Source: Bovifimicola ammoniilytica (GTDB lineage: Bacteria; Bacillota; Clostridia; Lachnospirales; Lachnospiraceae). From it: a stretch of DNA of 64,000 bases. Within the stretch, counting starts at the first letter, position 1. Every line of letters begins with the position of its first letter. Made by a program: the position numbers and the translations under genes. Of the stretch, positions 1 through 7,809 are shown piece by piece. A model generated the notes under the pieces. That model worked only from the letters and a program-made list of their open reading frames with translations. It ran no database searches and was not told where the DNA came from. The stretch is taken from contig NZ_JAOQJN010000002.1 in NCBI RefSeq assembly GCF_025567085.1, forward strand, positions 124,001 to 188,000, given 5' to 3'.

Positions 1-519
1 AGAATAGGATACCGTGGATATGGTTCAGGAGCACTTGTTTTAGATGAGACTGCACTTAATAATCTGGAAGGTGCAACTAAAGCAGGAATAAAAGTTGGTG
101 TATATTTCTTCTCACAGGCAATATCTGTTAAGGAAGCTAAAGAAGAAGCTGAATTTGTAATGGAGAACATAAAGAAATACAAGATTACATATCCTGTAGT
201 ATTTGATACAGAAGATGTATTAAATGAAGATGTCAGAACAGAGGGACTTACATCAGAAGAACTCACACAGATAGCGATAGCGTTTTGCAATGAAATAAGT
301 AATGGTGGCTACATTCCGGCGATTTATGCGAATTTAAGATGGTATGCACTTTCTTTAGATATGTCACAGTTAGGAGAATATGATAAGTGGTATGCTTATT
401 ATGATAAAGAATTTTATTTTCCATACAAAATTAATATATGGCAGTATACGGAGAATGGTTCTGTAGACGGAATAACAGGAAATGTTGATATGAATATCAG
501 TTTCAAAGATTATGAGTAA
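1..519 (+). CDS. Glycoside hydrolase family 25 lysozyme, C-terminal part
   Basis: The frame is open from base 1, so the gene starts before the window; about 172 codons are visible. The family cleaves the beta-1,4 bond between MurNAc and GlcNAc in peptidoglycan. Seen: GVYFFSQA, then PVVFDTED holding the DxE catalytic pair of GH25, PAIYANLRWY, and the terminal IWQYTENGSVDGITG followed by VDMN, the classic end of the fold. The protein stops right after the catalytic domain, so any signal peptide or binding domain must lie upstream. The TAA stop overlaps the first possible ATG of the next frame. Confidence 0.9.
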   Translation, partial: RIGYRGYGSGALVLDETALNNLEGATKAGIKVGVYFFSQAISVKEAKEEAEFVMENIKKYKITYPVVFDTEDVLNEDVRTEGLTSEELTQIAIAFCNEISNGGYIPAIYANLRWYALSLDMSQLGEYDKWYAYYDKEFYFPYKINIWQYTENGSVDGITGNVDMNISFKDYE

Positions 520-535
520 AGAGGAAAGGTACGGT

Positions 536-985
536 ATGCAAATGCGCAGGGATAGAGCTCAGGCAATGGTAATAAGAAAAGACAGTATATTGATGGTAAA
601 ACATAGACTTGGAGGCAGAACTTTTTATTGCCTGCCGGGTGGAGGAGTTGAAAAAGACGAAACATATGAGCAGGCGGCTCTTAGGGAGTTAGAAGAAGAA
701 AGTTGTGTAAAAGGTAAAATAGTCAGAAAATTGTCTGTGCAGTTTAAACCTGATAACAAAGGTGAGGTGCATACATATCTAATTGAAATTTCCGATGAGG
801 AGGTGCCGAAGCCGGGAACTGATCCAGAATTAAGTAAAGAGGAGCAGACTATAATTGGTGTGGAATGGCTTACACTCGATAAAATAGGCGAAGTAGACAG
901 AGCATATCTCTGGGCTTCAGGACTTAACAGGATTGATTCATTCCATAAAGAACTTCTTAAAATGGAAAATAAGATATACAAATAA
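536..985 (+). CDS. Nudix hydrolase
   Basis: A single Nudix domain of about 149 aa; such enzymes hydrolyse nucleoside diphosphates linked to another moiety, and the substrate cannot be read from sequence. The Nudix box is complete: GGGVEKDE, seven residues, then RELEEES (G-x5-E-x7-RE-x2-EE). An ATG at 512 overlaps the upstream stop, but a strong SD (AGGAAAGG, 522-529) sits six bases before the in-frame ATG at 536, so I start there. Close spacing suggests co-transcription with the lysozyme gene. A 9-bp inverted repeat follows at 1044-1067 without a T-run. Confidence 0.88.
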   Translation: MQMRRDRAQAMVIRKDSILMVKHRLGGRTFYCLPGGGVEKDETYEQAALRELEEESCVKGKIVRKLSVQFKPDNKGEVHTYLIEISDEEVPKPGTDPELSKEEQTIIGVEWLTLDKIGEVDRAYLWASGLNRIDSFHKELLKMENKIYK

Positions 986-1043
986 AGCAAGACAAACTAA
1001 TAAGCTTGTGAATTGTATAGAACAAAATAATTAATTAAATAAG

Positions 1044-1067
1044 ATTCAGATAATTTGATATCTGAAT
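1044..1067. repeat. 9-bp inverted repeat before the zinc-ribbon gene
   Basis: ATTCAGATA and TATCTGAAT form a perfect hairpin with a 6-base loop. No T-tract follows, so it is a poor terminator; it could be an operator or the end of a transcript processed there. It lies about 45 bases before the start of the next gene. Confidence 0.4.
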
Positions 1068-1111
1068 TAAAATAAAAATGAAAGGACACTTCGGTGTAAA
1101 AGGTTAGAAAA

Positions 1112-1633
1112 ATGCCAGAAATAATAAATTTGGTAATAACAGTTGTTATGATAGTAGTTTGTTATAACTTAGCGAAGAAGAATAATATGTCGGCAGCATT
1201 TGCATTCTTAGGACTCTTTGGAATTGTAGGTGCAGTTGCTCTTATCTTGATTATTAAATTCTCAGGAAACAATTCAAACCTTAAAGATGGTAATAATTAC
1301 AATAATCCAAATGGCGGCTATAACGGAAATAATTATAACAATGTAAATAATGGATATAACAACAATAACTACAACAATACAAATGGTGGTTATAATTCAA
1401 ACAATTATAACAATGGAAACAACGGTTATAATGCAAATAATTATAACAATGCGAATAATGGTTATAACAGAAATAACTACAATGCAAATAATTCATATAA
1501 TGATGGTGGTTATGCAAGTCAGAATGGTGGATATTCATCTTCTGATGAGGATAAGTTTAAGAAATGTCCTAAATGTGGTGCAAAAATAGAAAAATACGCC
1601 TCATTTTGTACATACTGTGGCAAAGAACTTTAG
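1112..1633 (+). CDS. Membrane protein with NYG-rich 12-residue repeats and C-terminal zinc ribbon
   Basis: I do not recognise a named family for the 173-aa whole. Visible order: two hydrophobic segments (about residues 4-20 and 28-50), five to six copies of a 12-residue repeat of the form NNYNNxNxGYNx (residues 61-135), and a C-terminal double-CxxC zinc ribbon (CPKCGAKIEKYASFCTYCG). Zinc-ribbon membrane proteins of this layout occur in Firmicutes but their roles are mostly unknown. The Asn/Tyr/Gly tract resembles low-complexity prion-like linkers; that is inference. The start has only a weak SD (AAAAGG). Confidence 0.75.
   Translation: MPEIINLVITVVMIVVCYNLAKKNNMSAAFAFLGLFGIVGAVALILIIKFSGNNSNLKDGNNYNNPNGGYNGNNYNNVNNGYNNNNYNNTNGGYNSNNYNNGNNGYNANNYNNANNGYNRNNYNANNSYNDGGYASQNGGYSSSDEDKFKKCPKCGAKIEKYASFCTYCGKEL
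1292..1510 (+). repeat. Tandem 36-bp coding repeat
   Basis: About 5.5 copies of a 36-bp unit encode NNYNNxNxGYNx in the zinc-ribbon membrane protein. Copies differ mainly at the codons for x. Tandem coding repeats of this type can change copy number by slippage or recombination. Confidence 0.8.
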
Positions 1634-1812
1634 GATATTTATAAAAATATAAGATAATAATTAAAAATTTATAGAAAATAATTTGTGGAAAATTAGAAAA
1701 AATTGTAGACTAATTTGAAGATTTGTGAGAAAATAAAAATATAGTGCGATGTGATATTACATATGATATGAATTGCACCAATGAAGATTACTTACTTGAA
1801 AGGAGTTCTATA

Positions 1813-2505
1813 ATGATTTACACACAGGAAGTTCAAAACATGTGTCCGGTTGCCAAAGGCGCAAAACATGAACCGGCTCCAATTCCAGAAGAAGGAAAAT
1901 GGGTACATTCTAAAAAAATCGAAGATATCTCAGGTTTTACACATGGTGTAGGCTGGTGTGCACCACAGCAGGGTGCTTGCAAGCTTTCATTAAATGTTAA
2001 GAAAGGTATTATCGAGGAAGCATTAATAGAGACAATTGGTTGTTCAGGAATGACACATTCAGCTGCTATGGCTGCTGAAGTTTTACAGGGTAAAACAATT
2101 CTTGAGGCATTAAATACAGACCTTGTTTGTGATGCTATTAATACAGCTATGAGAGAATTATTCTTACAGATTGTTTACGGACGTACACAGAGTGCATTCT
2201 CTGATGATGGTCTTGCAATCGGTGCCGGTCTTGAAGATTTAGGAAAAGGTCTTCGTTCACAGGTTGGTACAATGTATGCAACAAAAGAAAAAGGTGTTCG
2301 TTACCTTGAAATGGCTGAAGGTTATGTAACAGGTATTGCCCTTGATGCAGATAACGAAGTTATCGGATATCAGTTCGTTTCACTTGGAAAAATGACAGAC
2401 TTTATCAAAAAAGGCGATGATCCTAACACAGCTTGGGAGAAAGCTAAAGGTCAGTATGGCCGTGTAGCTGATGCAGTTAAGATTATTGATCCAAGAAAAG
2501 AATAG
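1813..2505 (+). CDS. NifU-N-like iron-sulfur cluster assembly scaffold-type protein
   Basis: A 230-aa protein of the NifU-like family that is regularly found beside GGGtGRT proteins. Cysteines suited to cluster or metal binding appear in GWCAPQQGACKL and IGCSGMTHSAAMAAE. The frame opens earlier at 1744, but AAAGGAGT lies eight bases before the ATG at 1813 and the family begins near MIYTQEVQNM, so I start there. It is 17 bp upstream of the GGGtGRT gene and surely co-transcribed with it. Family membership is well supported; the true biochemical role of the pair is not established. Confidence 0.85.
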   Translation: MIYTQEVQNMCPVAKGAKHEPAPIPEEGKWVHSKKIEDISGFTHGVGWCAPQQGACKLSLNVKKGIIEEALIETIGCSGMTHSAAMAAEVLQGKTILEALNTDLVCDAINTAMRELFLQIVYGRTQSAFSDDGLAIGAGLEDLGKGLRSQVGTMYATKEKGVRYLEMAEGYVTGIALDADNEVIGYQFVSLGKMTDFIKKGDDPNTAWEKAKGQYGRVADAVKIIDPRKE

Positions 2506-2522
2506 GAAAGGAGACGGACAAA

Positions 2523-3533
2523 ATGGCATTATTTGAATCATATGAAAGAAGAATTGATCAGATTAATTCTGTATTAAATAGTTATGGAATCAGCTCAATT
2601 GAAGAAGCTGAGAAAATTACAAAAGATGCTGGCTTAGATGTATATGAACAGGTTAAGAAAATTCAGCCAATCTGTTTTGAAAATGCATGTTGGGCATATA
2701 CAGTAGGCGCAGCTATTGCAATTAAAAAAGGTTGCAGAAAAGCAGCAGATGCAGCAGCAGCAATCGGAGAAGGTCTTCAGGCTTTCTGTATTCCAGGTTC
2801 AGTTGCAGACCACAGAAAAGTAGGTCTTGGACATGGTAACTTAGGAAAAATGTTACTTGAAGAAGAAACAGAATGTTTCTGCTTCTTAGCAGGTCACGAA
2901 TCATTTGCAGCAGCAGAGGGTGCTATCGGTATCGCTGAGAAAGCTAATAAGGTTCGTAAGCAGCCTTTAAGAGTTATCTTAAATGGTCTTGGTAAAGATG
3001 CTGCACAGATTATTTCACGTATCAACGGATTCACATATGTTGAAACAAAATATGATTATAAAGCAGCTAAATTAAATATAGTATATGAAAAAGCATACTC
3101 AGACGGACTTCGTGCTACAGTAAAATGTTATGGTGCAGATGACGTTCAGGAAGGTGTTGCAATTATGCATTACGAAAATGTTGGTGTATCTATTACAGGT
3201 AACTCAACAAACCCAACACGTTTCCAGCATCCAGTAGCAGGTACTTACAAGAAAGAATGTATCGAACAGGGTAAGAAGTACTTCTCAGTAGCATCAGGTG
3301 GTGGTACAGGTAGAACACTTCACCCAGATAATATGGCAGCAGGTCCTGCTTCATATGGTATGACAGATACATTAGGACGTATGCATTCAGATGCTCAGTT
3401 CGCTGGTTCTTCATCAGTTCCTGCTCACGTAGAAATGATGGGACTTATCGGAATGGGTAATAACCCAATGGTTGGTGCTACAGTAGCAGTTGCCGTAAGT
3501 GTTGAGGAAGCCGCAACAGCAGGAAAGTTCTAA
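2523..3533 (+). CDS. GGGtGRT protein
   Basis: 336-aa member of the GGGtGRT family, named for the motif SGGGTGRTLHPDN near residue 260, seen here intact. The N-terminal part has ENACWAYTVGAAIAIKKG, and the C-terminal part is rich in Gly/Met (GLIGMGNNPMVGA). It follows the NifU-like gene after 17 bp with its own SD (GGAAAGGAG). The conserved pairing suggests a shared iron-sulfur or redox function, but I know of no established activity. Codon usage looks like that of a highly expressed gene. Confidence 0.9.
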   Translation: MALFESYERRIDQINSVLNSYGISSIEEAEKITKDAGLDVYEQVKKIQPICFENACWAYTVGAAIAIKKGCRKAADAAAAIGEGLQAFCIPGSVADHRKVGLGHGNLGKMLLEEETECFCFLAGHESFAAAEGAIGIAEKANKVRKQPLRVILNGLGKDAAQIISRINGFTYVETKYDYKAAKLNIVYEKAYSDGLRATVKCYGADDVQEGVAIMHYENVGVSITGNSTNPTRFQHPVAGTYKKECIEQGKKYFSVASGGGTGRTLHPDNMAAGPASYGMTDTLGRMHSDAQFAGSSSVPAHVEMMGLIGMGNNPMVGATVAVAVSVEEAATAGKF

Positions 3534-3625
3534 GAAAAGATATAAAAAAGTTATTTTATCCAATATTATTTTGGGTAAAAAAGTTAATAACAAATATATA
3601 TATTGTAGTATCTTGAAAATTTTAT

Positions 3626-3677
3626 AAACCTTCAAGCGTATGTAATATAATTACAACGCTAGAAGGTTTATTTGTAT
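3626..3677 (+). terminator. Intrinsic terminator after GGGtGRT operon
   Basis: AAACCTTC and GAAGGTTT, extended by AGCGT/ACGCT and TGTAAT/ATTACA, make a long near-perfect hairpin (3626-3669) followed by a T-rich tail. It lies about 90 bp after the GGGtGRT stop. Confidence 0.75.
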
Positions 3678-3730
3678 AATAAGAGAAATTTAAGGTAAAA
3701 CAAGATATATGTTAATAATTTAAGGAGGAA

Positions 3731-3916
3731 ATGATATTGAAGATTATTAAGTGGGCGTATATTGTTTGTTATATAGTAATAGCCATATTAATTATCTATA
3801 TGCAGCATAATGTCTGGAAACTATCAGCAAGAAAATATCTTTTTGTAATAATTGGTTATTTGTTATTTGCATTAATTGTGAGACTTTTGATCAAAAAAAT
3901 AAATGGTCATCATTGA
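3731..3916 (+). CDS. Small two-helix membrane protein
   Basis: 61 aa with two hydrophobic helices (about residues 8-23 and 34-54) and a basic C-terminus ending in HH. No family recognised. A very strong SD (AAGGAGG, 3722-3728) supports translation. It is only two bases from the ATG at 3731, so the in-frame TTG at 3737 may be the true start. It opens an accessory stretch between the GGGtGRT operon and the AbiE-type pair. Confidence 0.5.
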   Translation: MILKIIKWAYIVCYIVIAILIIYMQHNVWKLSARKYLFVIIGYLLFALIVRLLIKKINGHH

Positions 3917-3952
3917 TAAAATGGATATAAATATTTTAATAAATTTACATAA

Positions 3953-4207
3953 GTAGAATGCAAAAAAATTGTTAATAGGGCATCTAAGGTATCTACTGTT
4001 GCTGAGTATACAAGTTATGTAATTGGGATAAAGTATGTTCCGGCAGGAATATTGACAGGAATGTATGCTGGTAATATATCAGCTCAAAAAGCTTTTTTTT
4101 AACAAGCAGTAACTTTAAAGCGTGGTATTAAGATTTCATATGAGTGGGTAATCACAAATATAACATCTTGCAGTTATGCACGAAAAGGTTCGTATGTTTT
4201 TAAATAA
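3953..4207 (+). pseudogene. Gene remnant interrupted by an in-frame stop
   Basis: A frame with no start codon reads STVAEYTSYVIGIKYVPAG and more, meets a TAA at 4100-4102 just after a run of eight T, then continues in the same frame (RGIKISYEWVITNITSCS) to a stop at 4205-4207. The continuity of protein-like sequence across the stop, and the lack of a start or SD, suggest a decayed 3' gene fragment. I cannot name the parent family. Chance open sequence is the alternative. Confidence 0.35.
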
Positions 4208-4237
4208 ATGTTGAAAATATACTAAGTTAAAAATAAA

Positions 4238-4312
4238 AATAGGTTTTATCGTTAATTTGTCTATTGAAATAATTCTTTGATGGACTAATAAGGATAGAAC
4301 CTATTTTATTTA
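4238..4312. terminator. Hairpin with T-rich tail in the accessory gap
   Basis: AATAGGTTTTATC (from 4238) pairs with GATAGAACCTATT (4293-4305) across a loop of about 40 bases and is followed by a T-rich tract. It fits a terminator for the remnant upstream, but the loop is long. Confidence 0.5.
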
Positions 4313-4397
4313 TTAAAATAAGTAAGAGATATAACAGAAATGATACTTTTAAATAAAAGGATTAAGAGAAGAAATATAATATATTTTAGTATTGAAG

Positions 4398-4502
4398 TTA
4401 GTAATAAGTTGATATATTCATAATACCGCCTATTCCCAATATAAATACTATACAGGCAACTATAAATAAATGCTTATGATTTTTTAGATTATGTAAGTTC
4501 AT
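4398..4502 (-). CDS. Possible 34-aa membrane peptide
   Basis: On the minus strand an ATG preceded by GAGG at good spacing opens a 34-codon frame: a basic, His/Asn/Lys-rich head (MNLHNLKNHKH) and one hydrophobic helix (LFIVACIVFILGIGGIM). Short, single-helix peptides with a good SD are seen in type I toxins and regulatory micro-proteins, but no named family is recognised. It is the only feature I can support in the 4313-4800 stretch, which is otherwise very AT-rich. Confidence 0.3.
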   Translation of the reverse strand: MNLHNLKNHKHLFIVACIVFILGIGGIMNISTYY

Positions 4503-4740
4503 TTTTATTCCTCATAAATTTGATTTTCAGTTATATATGTCGAAACTTGTTTAATGTCATTTATATTTATTTCACAGTAAATGCTATGAATATATTAACA
4601 CGAAATTAGTTATACAACAATTAATATGTGCAAAATTATTAACAAACCATAAATATTATAGAGAATATTTAGATAGATATGTAAACAGATGAGAGAAATA
4701 GTTGATTTATTAACACATATTACTAATAATTATATTAATT

Positions 4741-4773
4741 ATGTCTATAATATAAAAATATAAAATCAGACAT
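4741..4773. promoter_or_regulatory. Inverted repeat upstream of the AbiEi gene, possible operator
   Basis: ATGTCT (4741-4746) and AGACAT (4768-4773) flank an AT-rich centre with mirrored AATATA/AATATA runs, about 55 bp before the AbiEi start. AbiEi antitoxins are known to autorepress by binding inverted repeats in their promoter, so this is a fair operator candidate. No clear -35/-10 pair was found. Confidence 0.35.
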
Positions 4774-4827
4774 ATATATTTACAATAATAATATAAATAT
4801 GGTACAGTTTTAGTAGGAGGTGAAAAT

Positions 4828-5454
4828 ATGCTAAAATCATATTTAATGGAGAATTATGGATATAATGAGCCTATTTTTTTAAATGATTTATCAGTTAAGG
4901 GAATGTCTGAAAATGCAATACGTCAAGCTGTAAAGAGACTCACGACAAATGGTTTTTTATGCCGATATGACAATGGAATTTATTATATTCCACAAAATAG
5001 TGGTGTATTAGGCAAGAGCTATCTTGATCCCTTATTGGTTATAATGCGTAAATATGTGAAAAATAATTCGGAAACTTATGGATATACTACAGGAATATTC
5101 TTTGCTAATCAGTTGGGTTTAACAACTCAGATGCCTGCTGTTATAGAGATAGTGACAAATAAGGAATCTACAAATGGACGTGTGGTTACTGTAGGAAAGC
5201 AAAAGGTAAGAATTAAGAAACCTGCAATAACTATTTCTGATTCAAATGCTGATATTCTACAATTTTTAGATGGTATTAATCAATCGGAAATATATACAGA
5301 GTTGCCTAGAAAAGAGATGATAAAAATAATGCTTGCATATGTAAGAAAAATGAATTTTACAAAGGAACAGTTAGCAGGAGTATCATCTGCTATGACAGGT
5401 ACAACAGCAAAAAGATTAATTGAATGGGGTATGATATATGAATTTGCATTATAG
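4828..5454 (+). CDS. AbiEi-type antitoxin (DUF6088-like)
   Basis: 208 aa with an N-terminal winged-helix region (NAIRQAVKRLTTNGFLCRYD, residues 32-51, then GIYYIP) followed by the AbiEi-like C-terminal part. In AbiE systems this protein represses the operon and blocks the nucleotidyltransferase toxin; they act as type IV toxin-antitoxin and phage-abortive systems. A clear SD (TAGGAGGTG) precedes the ATG. It overlaps the toxin gene by 17 bp, as usual in this family. It is very AT-rich compared with flanking housekeeping genes, in line with acquired DNA. Confidence 0.8.
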   Translation: MLKSYLMENYGYNEPIFLNDLSVKGMSENAIRQAVKRLTTNGFLCRYDNGIYYIPQNSGVLGKSYLDPLLVIMRKYVKNNSETYGYTTGIFFANQLGLTTQMPAVIEIVTNKESTNGRVVTVGKQKVRIKKPAITISDSNADILQFLDGINQSEIYTELPRKEMIKIMLAYVRKMNFTKEQLAGVSSAMTGTTAKRLIEWGMIYEFAL

Positions 5455-6166
5455 TAAAGAAATATTTGAAGAGTTGATTGTGGCAGCATCAAATGAACTT
5501 GGAATTCCAACCAATATAATAGAAAAGGATTATTATGTGACAATTATACTTAAGGCATTGTCAGAAAAAATAAGTGATATGGTATTTAAAGGTGGAACAT
5601 CACTTACAAAATGCTATCATATATTAGATTGTTTTTCAGAGGATATTGATTTGTCATATACGGCTGAATCAGGTATTCCTGGGGATAGTAGGAAAAGAAA
5701 GTTAAAGAAAGCAGTTGTGTCAACAATGAATGAATTTGATTTTAAAATTGTAAATCTTGATATGACAAGAAGTCGAAGAGATTATAATTGTTATAGGGCA
5801 ATATACCCATCTATATATGGACAATCAAATATATTAAAGACTGAAGTAGTGGTTGAAACCTATGTAGCATTACTTACTTTTCCAACAATAAAATGTAAGG
5901 TGGATAATTATATTTATCGCTTTTTAGATAAAATTAATCGTATTGATTTGGCTGAAAGATATGATTTAATGCCTTTTGATATTACTATCCAGACAATCGA
6001 AAGAACATTGGTTGATAAGGTGTTTGCAATATGTGATTATTATTTACAAGTAAAAATAGAGAATCATTCAAGACATTTATATGATATTTATAAAATTTTT
6101 AATGTGTTAAATGATACAGAAATACAAGGGATAAAACAGATTGTGGAAAATGGTATATGGAATTGA
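5438..6166 (+). CDS. AbiEii/AbiGii-family nucleotidyltransferase toxin, probably C-terminally shortened
   Basis: Motifs of the AbiEii fold are all present: FKGGTSLTKCY (motif I), SEDIDLSY (motif II), TLVDKVFAICDYY (motif III) and RHLYDIYKI (motif IV). Relatives transfer nucleotides to tRNA or other targets. The protein ends at 242 aa, soon after motif IV, where family members usually run on for tens of residues. Directly after the TGA the same frame continues for 18 codons (MIVGITEVPEKKKKTK) to a TAA, which may be the tail of a lost segment. It could be active, reduced, or a recent pseudogene. Confidence 0.78.
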   Translation: MNLHYSKEIFEELIVAASNELGIPTNIIEKDYYVTIILKALSEKISDMVFKGGTSLTKCYHILDCFSEDIDLSYTAESGIPGDSRKRKLKKAVVSTMNEFDFKIVNLDMTRSRRDYNCYRAIYPSIYGQSNILKTEVVVETYVALLTFPTIKCKVDNYIYRFLDKINRIDLAERYDLMPFDITIQTIERTLVDKVFAICDYYLQVKIENHSRHLYDIYKIFNVLNDTEIQGIKQIVENGIWN

Positions 6167-6239
6167 GCAGATATGATAGTAGGAATTACAGAAGTACCTG
6201 AAAAGAAGAAAAAGACTAAATAATGAAGTAAATGGAATG

Positions 6240-6265
6240 CAGATGTTATCATCTGAATTTTTAAA
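6240..6265 (+). terminator. Short hairpin after the AbiE-type pair
   Basis: CAGATG-TTAT-CATCTG (6240-6255) is followed by AATTTTTAAATTT. The stem is only six bp, so termination would be weak. Confidence 0.4.
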
Positions 6266-6269
6266 TTTG

Positions 6270-6299
6270 TTAACACAATTATTATATCTAATGTATAAT
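6270..6299 (+). promoter_or_regulatory. Possible promoter for the Nim-like gene
   Basis: A perfect TATAAT at 6294-6299 stands 18 bp after TTAACA (6270-6275), about 65 bp before the next start codon. Confidence 0.4.
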
Positions 6300-6365
6300 A
6301 AGAGTTATTAAGTACAGTTGAATAATGAATGTATATAAAAATAAGAATTAACGGAGGCATAATCA

Positions 6366-6845
6366 ATGAGAAGAAGTGACAGAGAAATAAAGGAATTTGA
6401 TAAAATTGTTGAAGTAATGAGAAAATGTGATGTTTGCAGAGTAGCAATTAATGATGAGAAGTATCCATACATTTTACCACTTAATTTCGGTATGGATGTC
6501 ATAGATGGAAAGATTACATTATATTTTCATGGAGCAAATGAAGGTAAGAAATACGAGTTACTTGAGAAGAATAATTATGTAAGTTTCGAAATGGATTGTG
6601 AGCATCAATTGATAACAGATGATGACAATCATAGCTGCACAATGGAGTATGAAAGTGTAATAGGCTATGGCAGGATTAAGATAATGAAAGAGGAAGAAAA
6701 GTACGATGCTTTAGTTAAGATAATGAGACAGTATCATAAAGAAGATTTTCCTTTTGGTAAAGAAGTTATACCTATGACTACACTTATGAAGTTAGAAGTT
6801 GATGAAGTGACAGGTAAAAGAAGAAAGAAAAATCCTCATAAATAA
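6366..6845 (+). CDS. Pyridoxamine 5'-phosphate oxidase-family (Nim-like) flavin-binding protein
   Basis: 159-aa split-barrel flavoprotein of the type annotated as nitroimidazole-resistance NimA-like or FMN-binding. Seen: N-terminal RRSDREIKEFDKIVEVMRKC, strand pattern VAINDEKYPYILPLNFGM, LYFHGANEGKKYELLEKN, and GYGRIKIM. The family binds FMN or a related cofactor and reduces small substrates; real drug resistance cannot be inferred. An SD (ACGGAGG) lies upstream of the ATG. Two bases separate it from the truA reading frame. Confidence 0.85.
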   Translation: MRRSDREIKEFDKIVEVMRKCDVCRVAINDEKYPYILPLNFGMDVIDGKITLYFHGANEGKKYELLEKNNYVSFEMDCEHQLITDDDNHSCTMEYESVIGYGRIKIMKEEEKYDALVKIMRQYHKEDFPFGKEVIPMTTLMKLEVDEVTGKRRKKNPHK

Positions 6846-6847
6846 TA

Positions 6848-7657
6848 ATGGAGATAGGAATAGATATAACAATGAAAAACAATATTAGAAAAGACATAAA
6901 AACATATCATAGAAATATTAAAATGACTGTATCTTATGATGGAGCTAAATACAATGGCTGGCAGAAACAGGGAAATACTCATAATACTATTCAGGAGAAA
7001 TTCGAAGAACTGTTAAGCAGAATATTAGAAGAGGATATCGAAGTAAACGCATCGGGCAGAACAGATGCCAGTGTTAATGCATTTGGACAGGTTATCAATT
7101 TTCATACACATAATCTGATAGAGATAAACGAACTTGTTAAAAAGATGAATCAATATCTGCCAAAGGATATAAGAGTTCTTACAGGCGAGCAGGTTAAAGA
7201 AAGATTTCACGCAAGACTTAATGCTACGGGAAAACATTATGTATACAGAATAGATAATGGTGAAGTTGCTAATATATTTGAAAGAAAATATATGTATCGG
7301 ATAGACGAAAAGCTTAATGTTGATATGATGAAAAAGGCATGCAGAATATTAGAGGGAGAACACGATTTTGCAAGCTTCTGTGCTAATAAGAAGATGAAGA
7401 AATCTACAGTCAGAAATGTGTATAAGATAGTTCTTGAAGAGAAAAATGGCACAATAAATATGCATTTTTATGGAAATGGTTTTTTATATAATATGGTCAG
7501 AATTATGAGTGGGACAATAATTGAAGTGGGTCTTGGTAAGAGAGATGCTGAAAGTATCAGGGAATTATTCGAAGTGAAAGACAGAAGTAGGGCAGGTTTT
7601 TTAGCACCTGCAAATGCTTTGTTCTTAGCAGAAGTATTTTATGAACAGCAGATTTAA
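6848..7657 (+). CDS. truA: tRNA pseudouridine(38-40) synthase TruA
   Basis: Converts U38-U40 of the tRNA anticodon arm to pseudouridine. The catalytic Asp lies in ASGRTDASVNAFGQV (D73 from this start); also seen are YDGAKYNGWQKQ, FHARLNATGKHYVYR and FLYNMVRIMSGT. From 6848 it is 269 aa, longer than the usual 245; in-frame ATGs at 6872 and at the codon before TVSYDG are plausible starts, and none has an ideal SD (GGAGATAGGA lies before 6872). It appears to follow the Nim-like gene in one transcript. Confidence 0.93.
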   Translation: MEIGIDITMKNNIRKDIKTYHRNIKMTVSYDGAKYNGWQKQGNTHNTIQEKFEELLSRILEEDIEVNASGRTDASVNAFGQVINFHTHNLIEINELVKKMNQYLPKDIRVLTGEQVKERFHARLNATGKHYVYRIDNGEVANIFERKYMYRIDEKLNVDMMKKACRILEGEHDFASFCANKKMKKSTVRNVYKIVLEEKNGTINMHFYGNGFLYNMVRIMSGTIIEVGLGKRDAESIRELFEVKDRSRAGFLAPANALFLAEVFYEQQI

Positions 7658-7774
7658 TAGTGGTAAAGCAATATAATGATATAGATAATTGCAAATACAC
7701 AGTAATAGTATTTAGTGGTGGCTGTTTTACAATTAATTAAGGGGAAATTTATCCAAAATGAATATCCTTTTTGG

Positions 7775-7803
7775 TTGACAAAATTTATAAATAAAGTTAA
7801 GAT
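7775..7803 (+). promoter_or_regulatory. Sigma-A promoter of the mgtE leader
   Basis: TTGACA (7775-7780) and TAAGAT (7798-7803) are 17 bp apart. It predicts transcription from about 7810, giving a 5' leader of about 308 nt before mgtE. Confidence 0.75.
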
Positions 7804-7809
7804 ACAAGT

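Noticed and set aside
1292..1500. Regular repeats that could suggest a CRISPR array
   Set aside because: Units are directly tandem with no spacers and encode a clean 12-residue protein repeat.
1281..1538. Minus-strand His/Tyr-rich frame of 85 aa, and a second + frame at 1350-1589
   Set aside because: Both are shadows of the 36-bp coding repeat; no SD and no family likeness.
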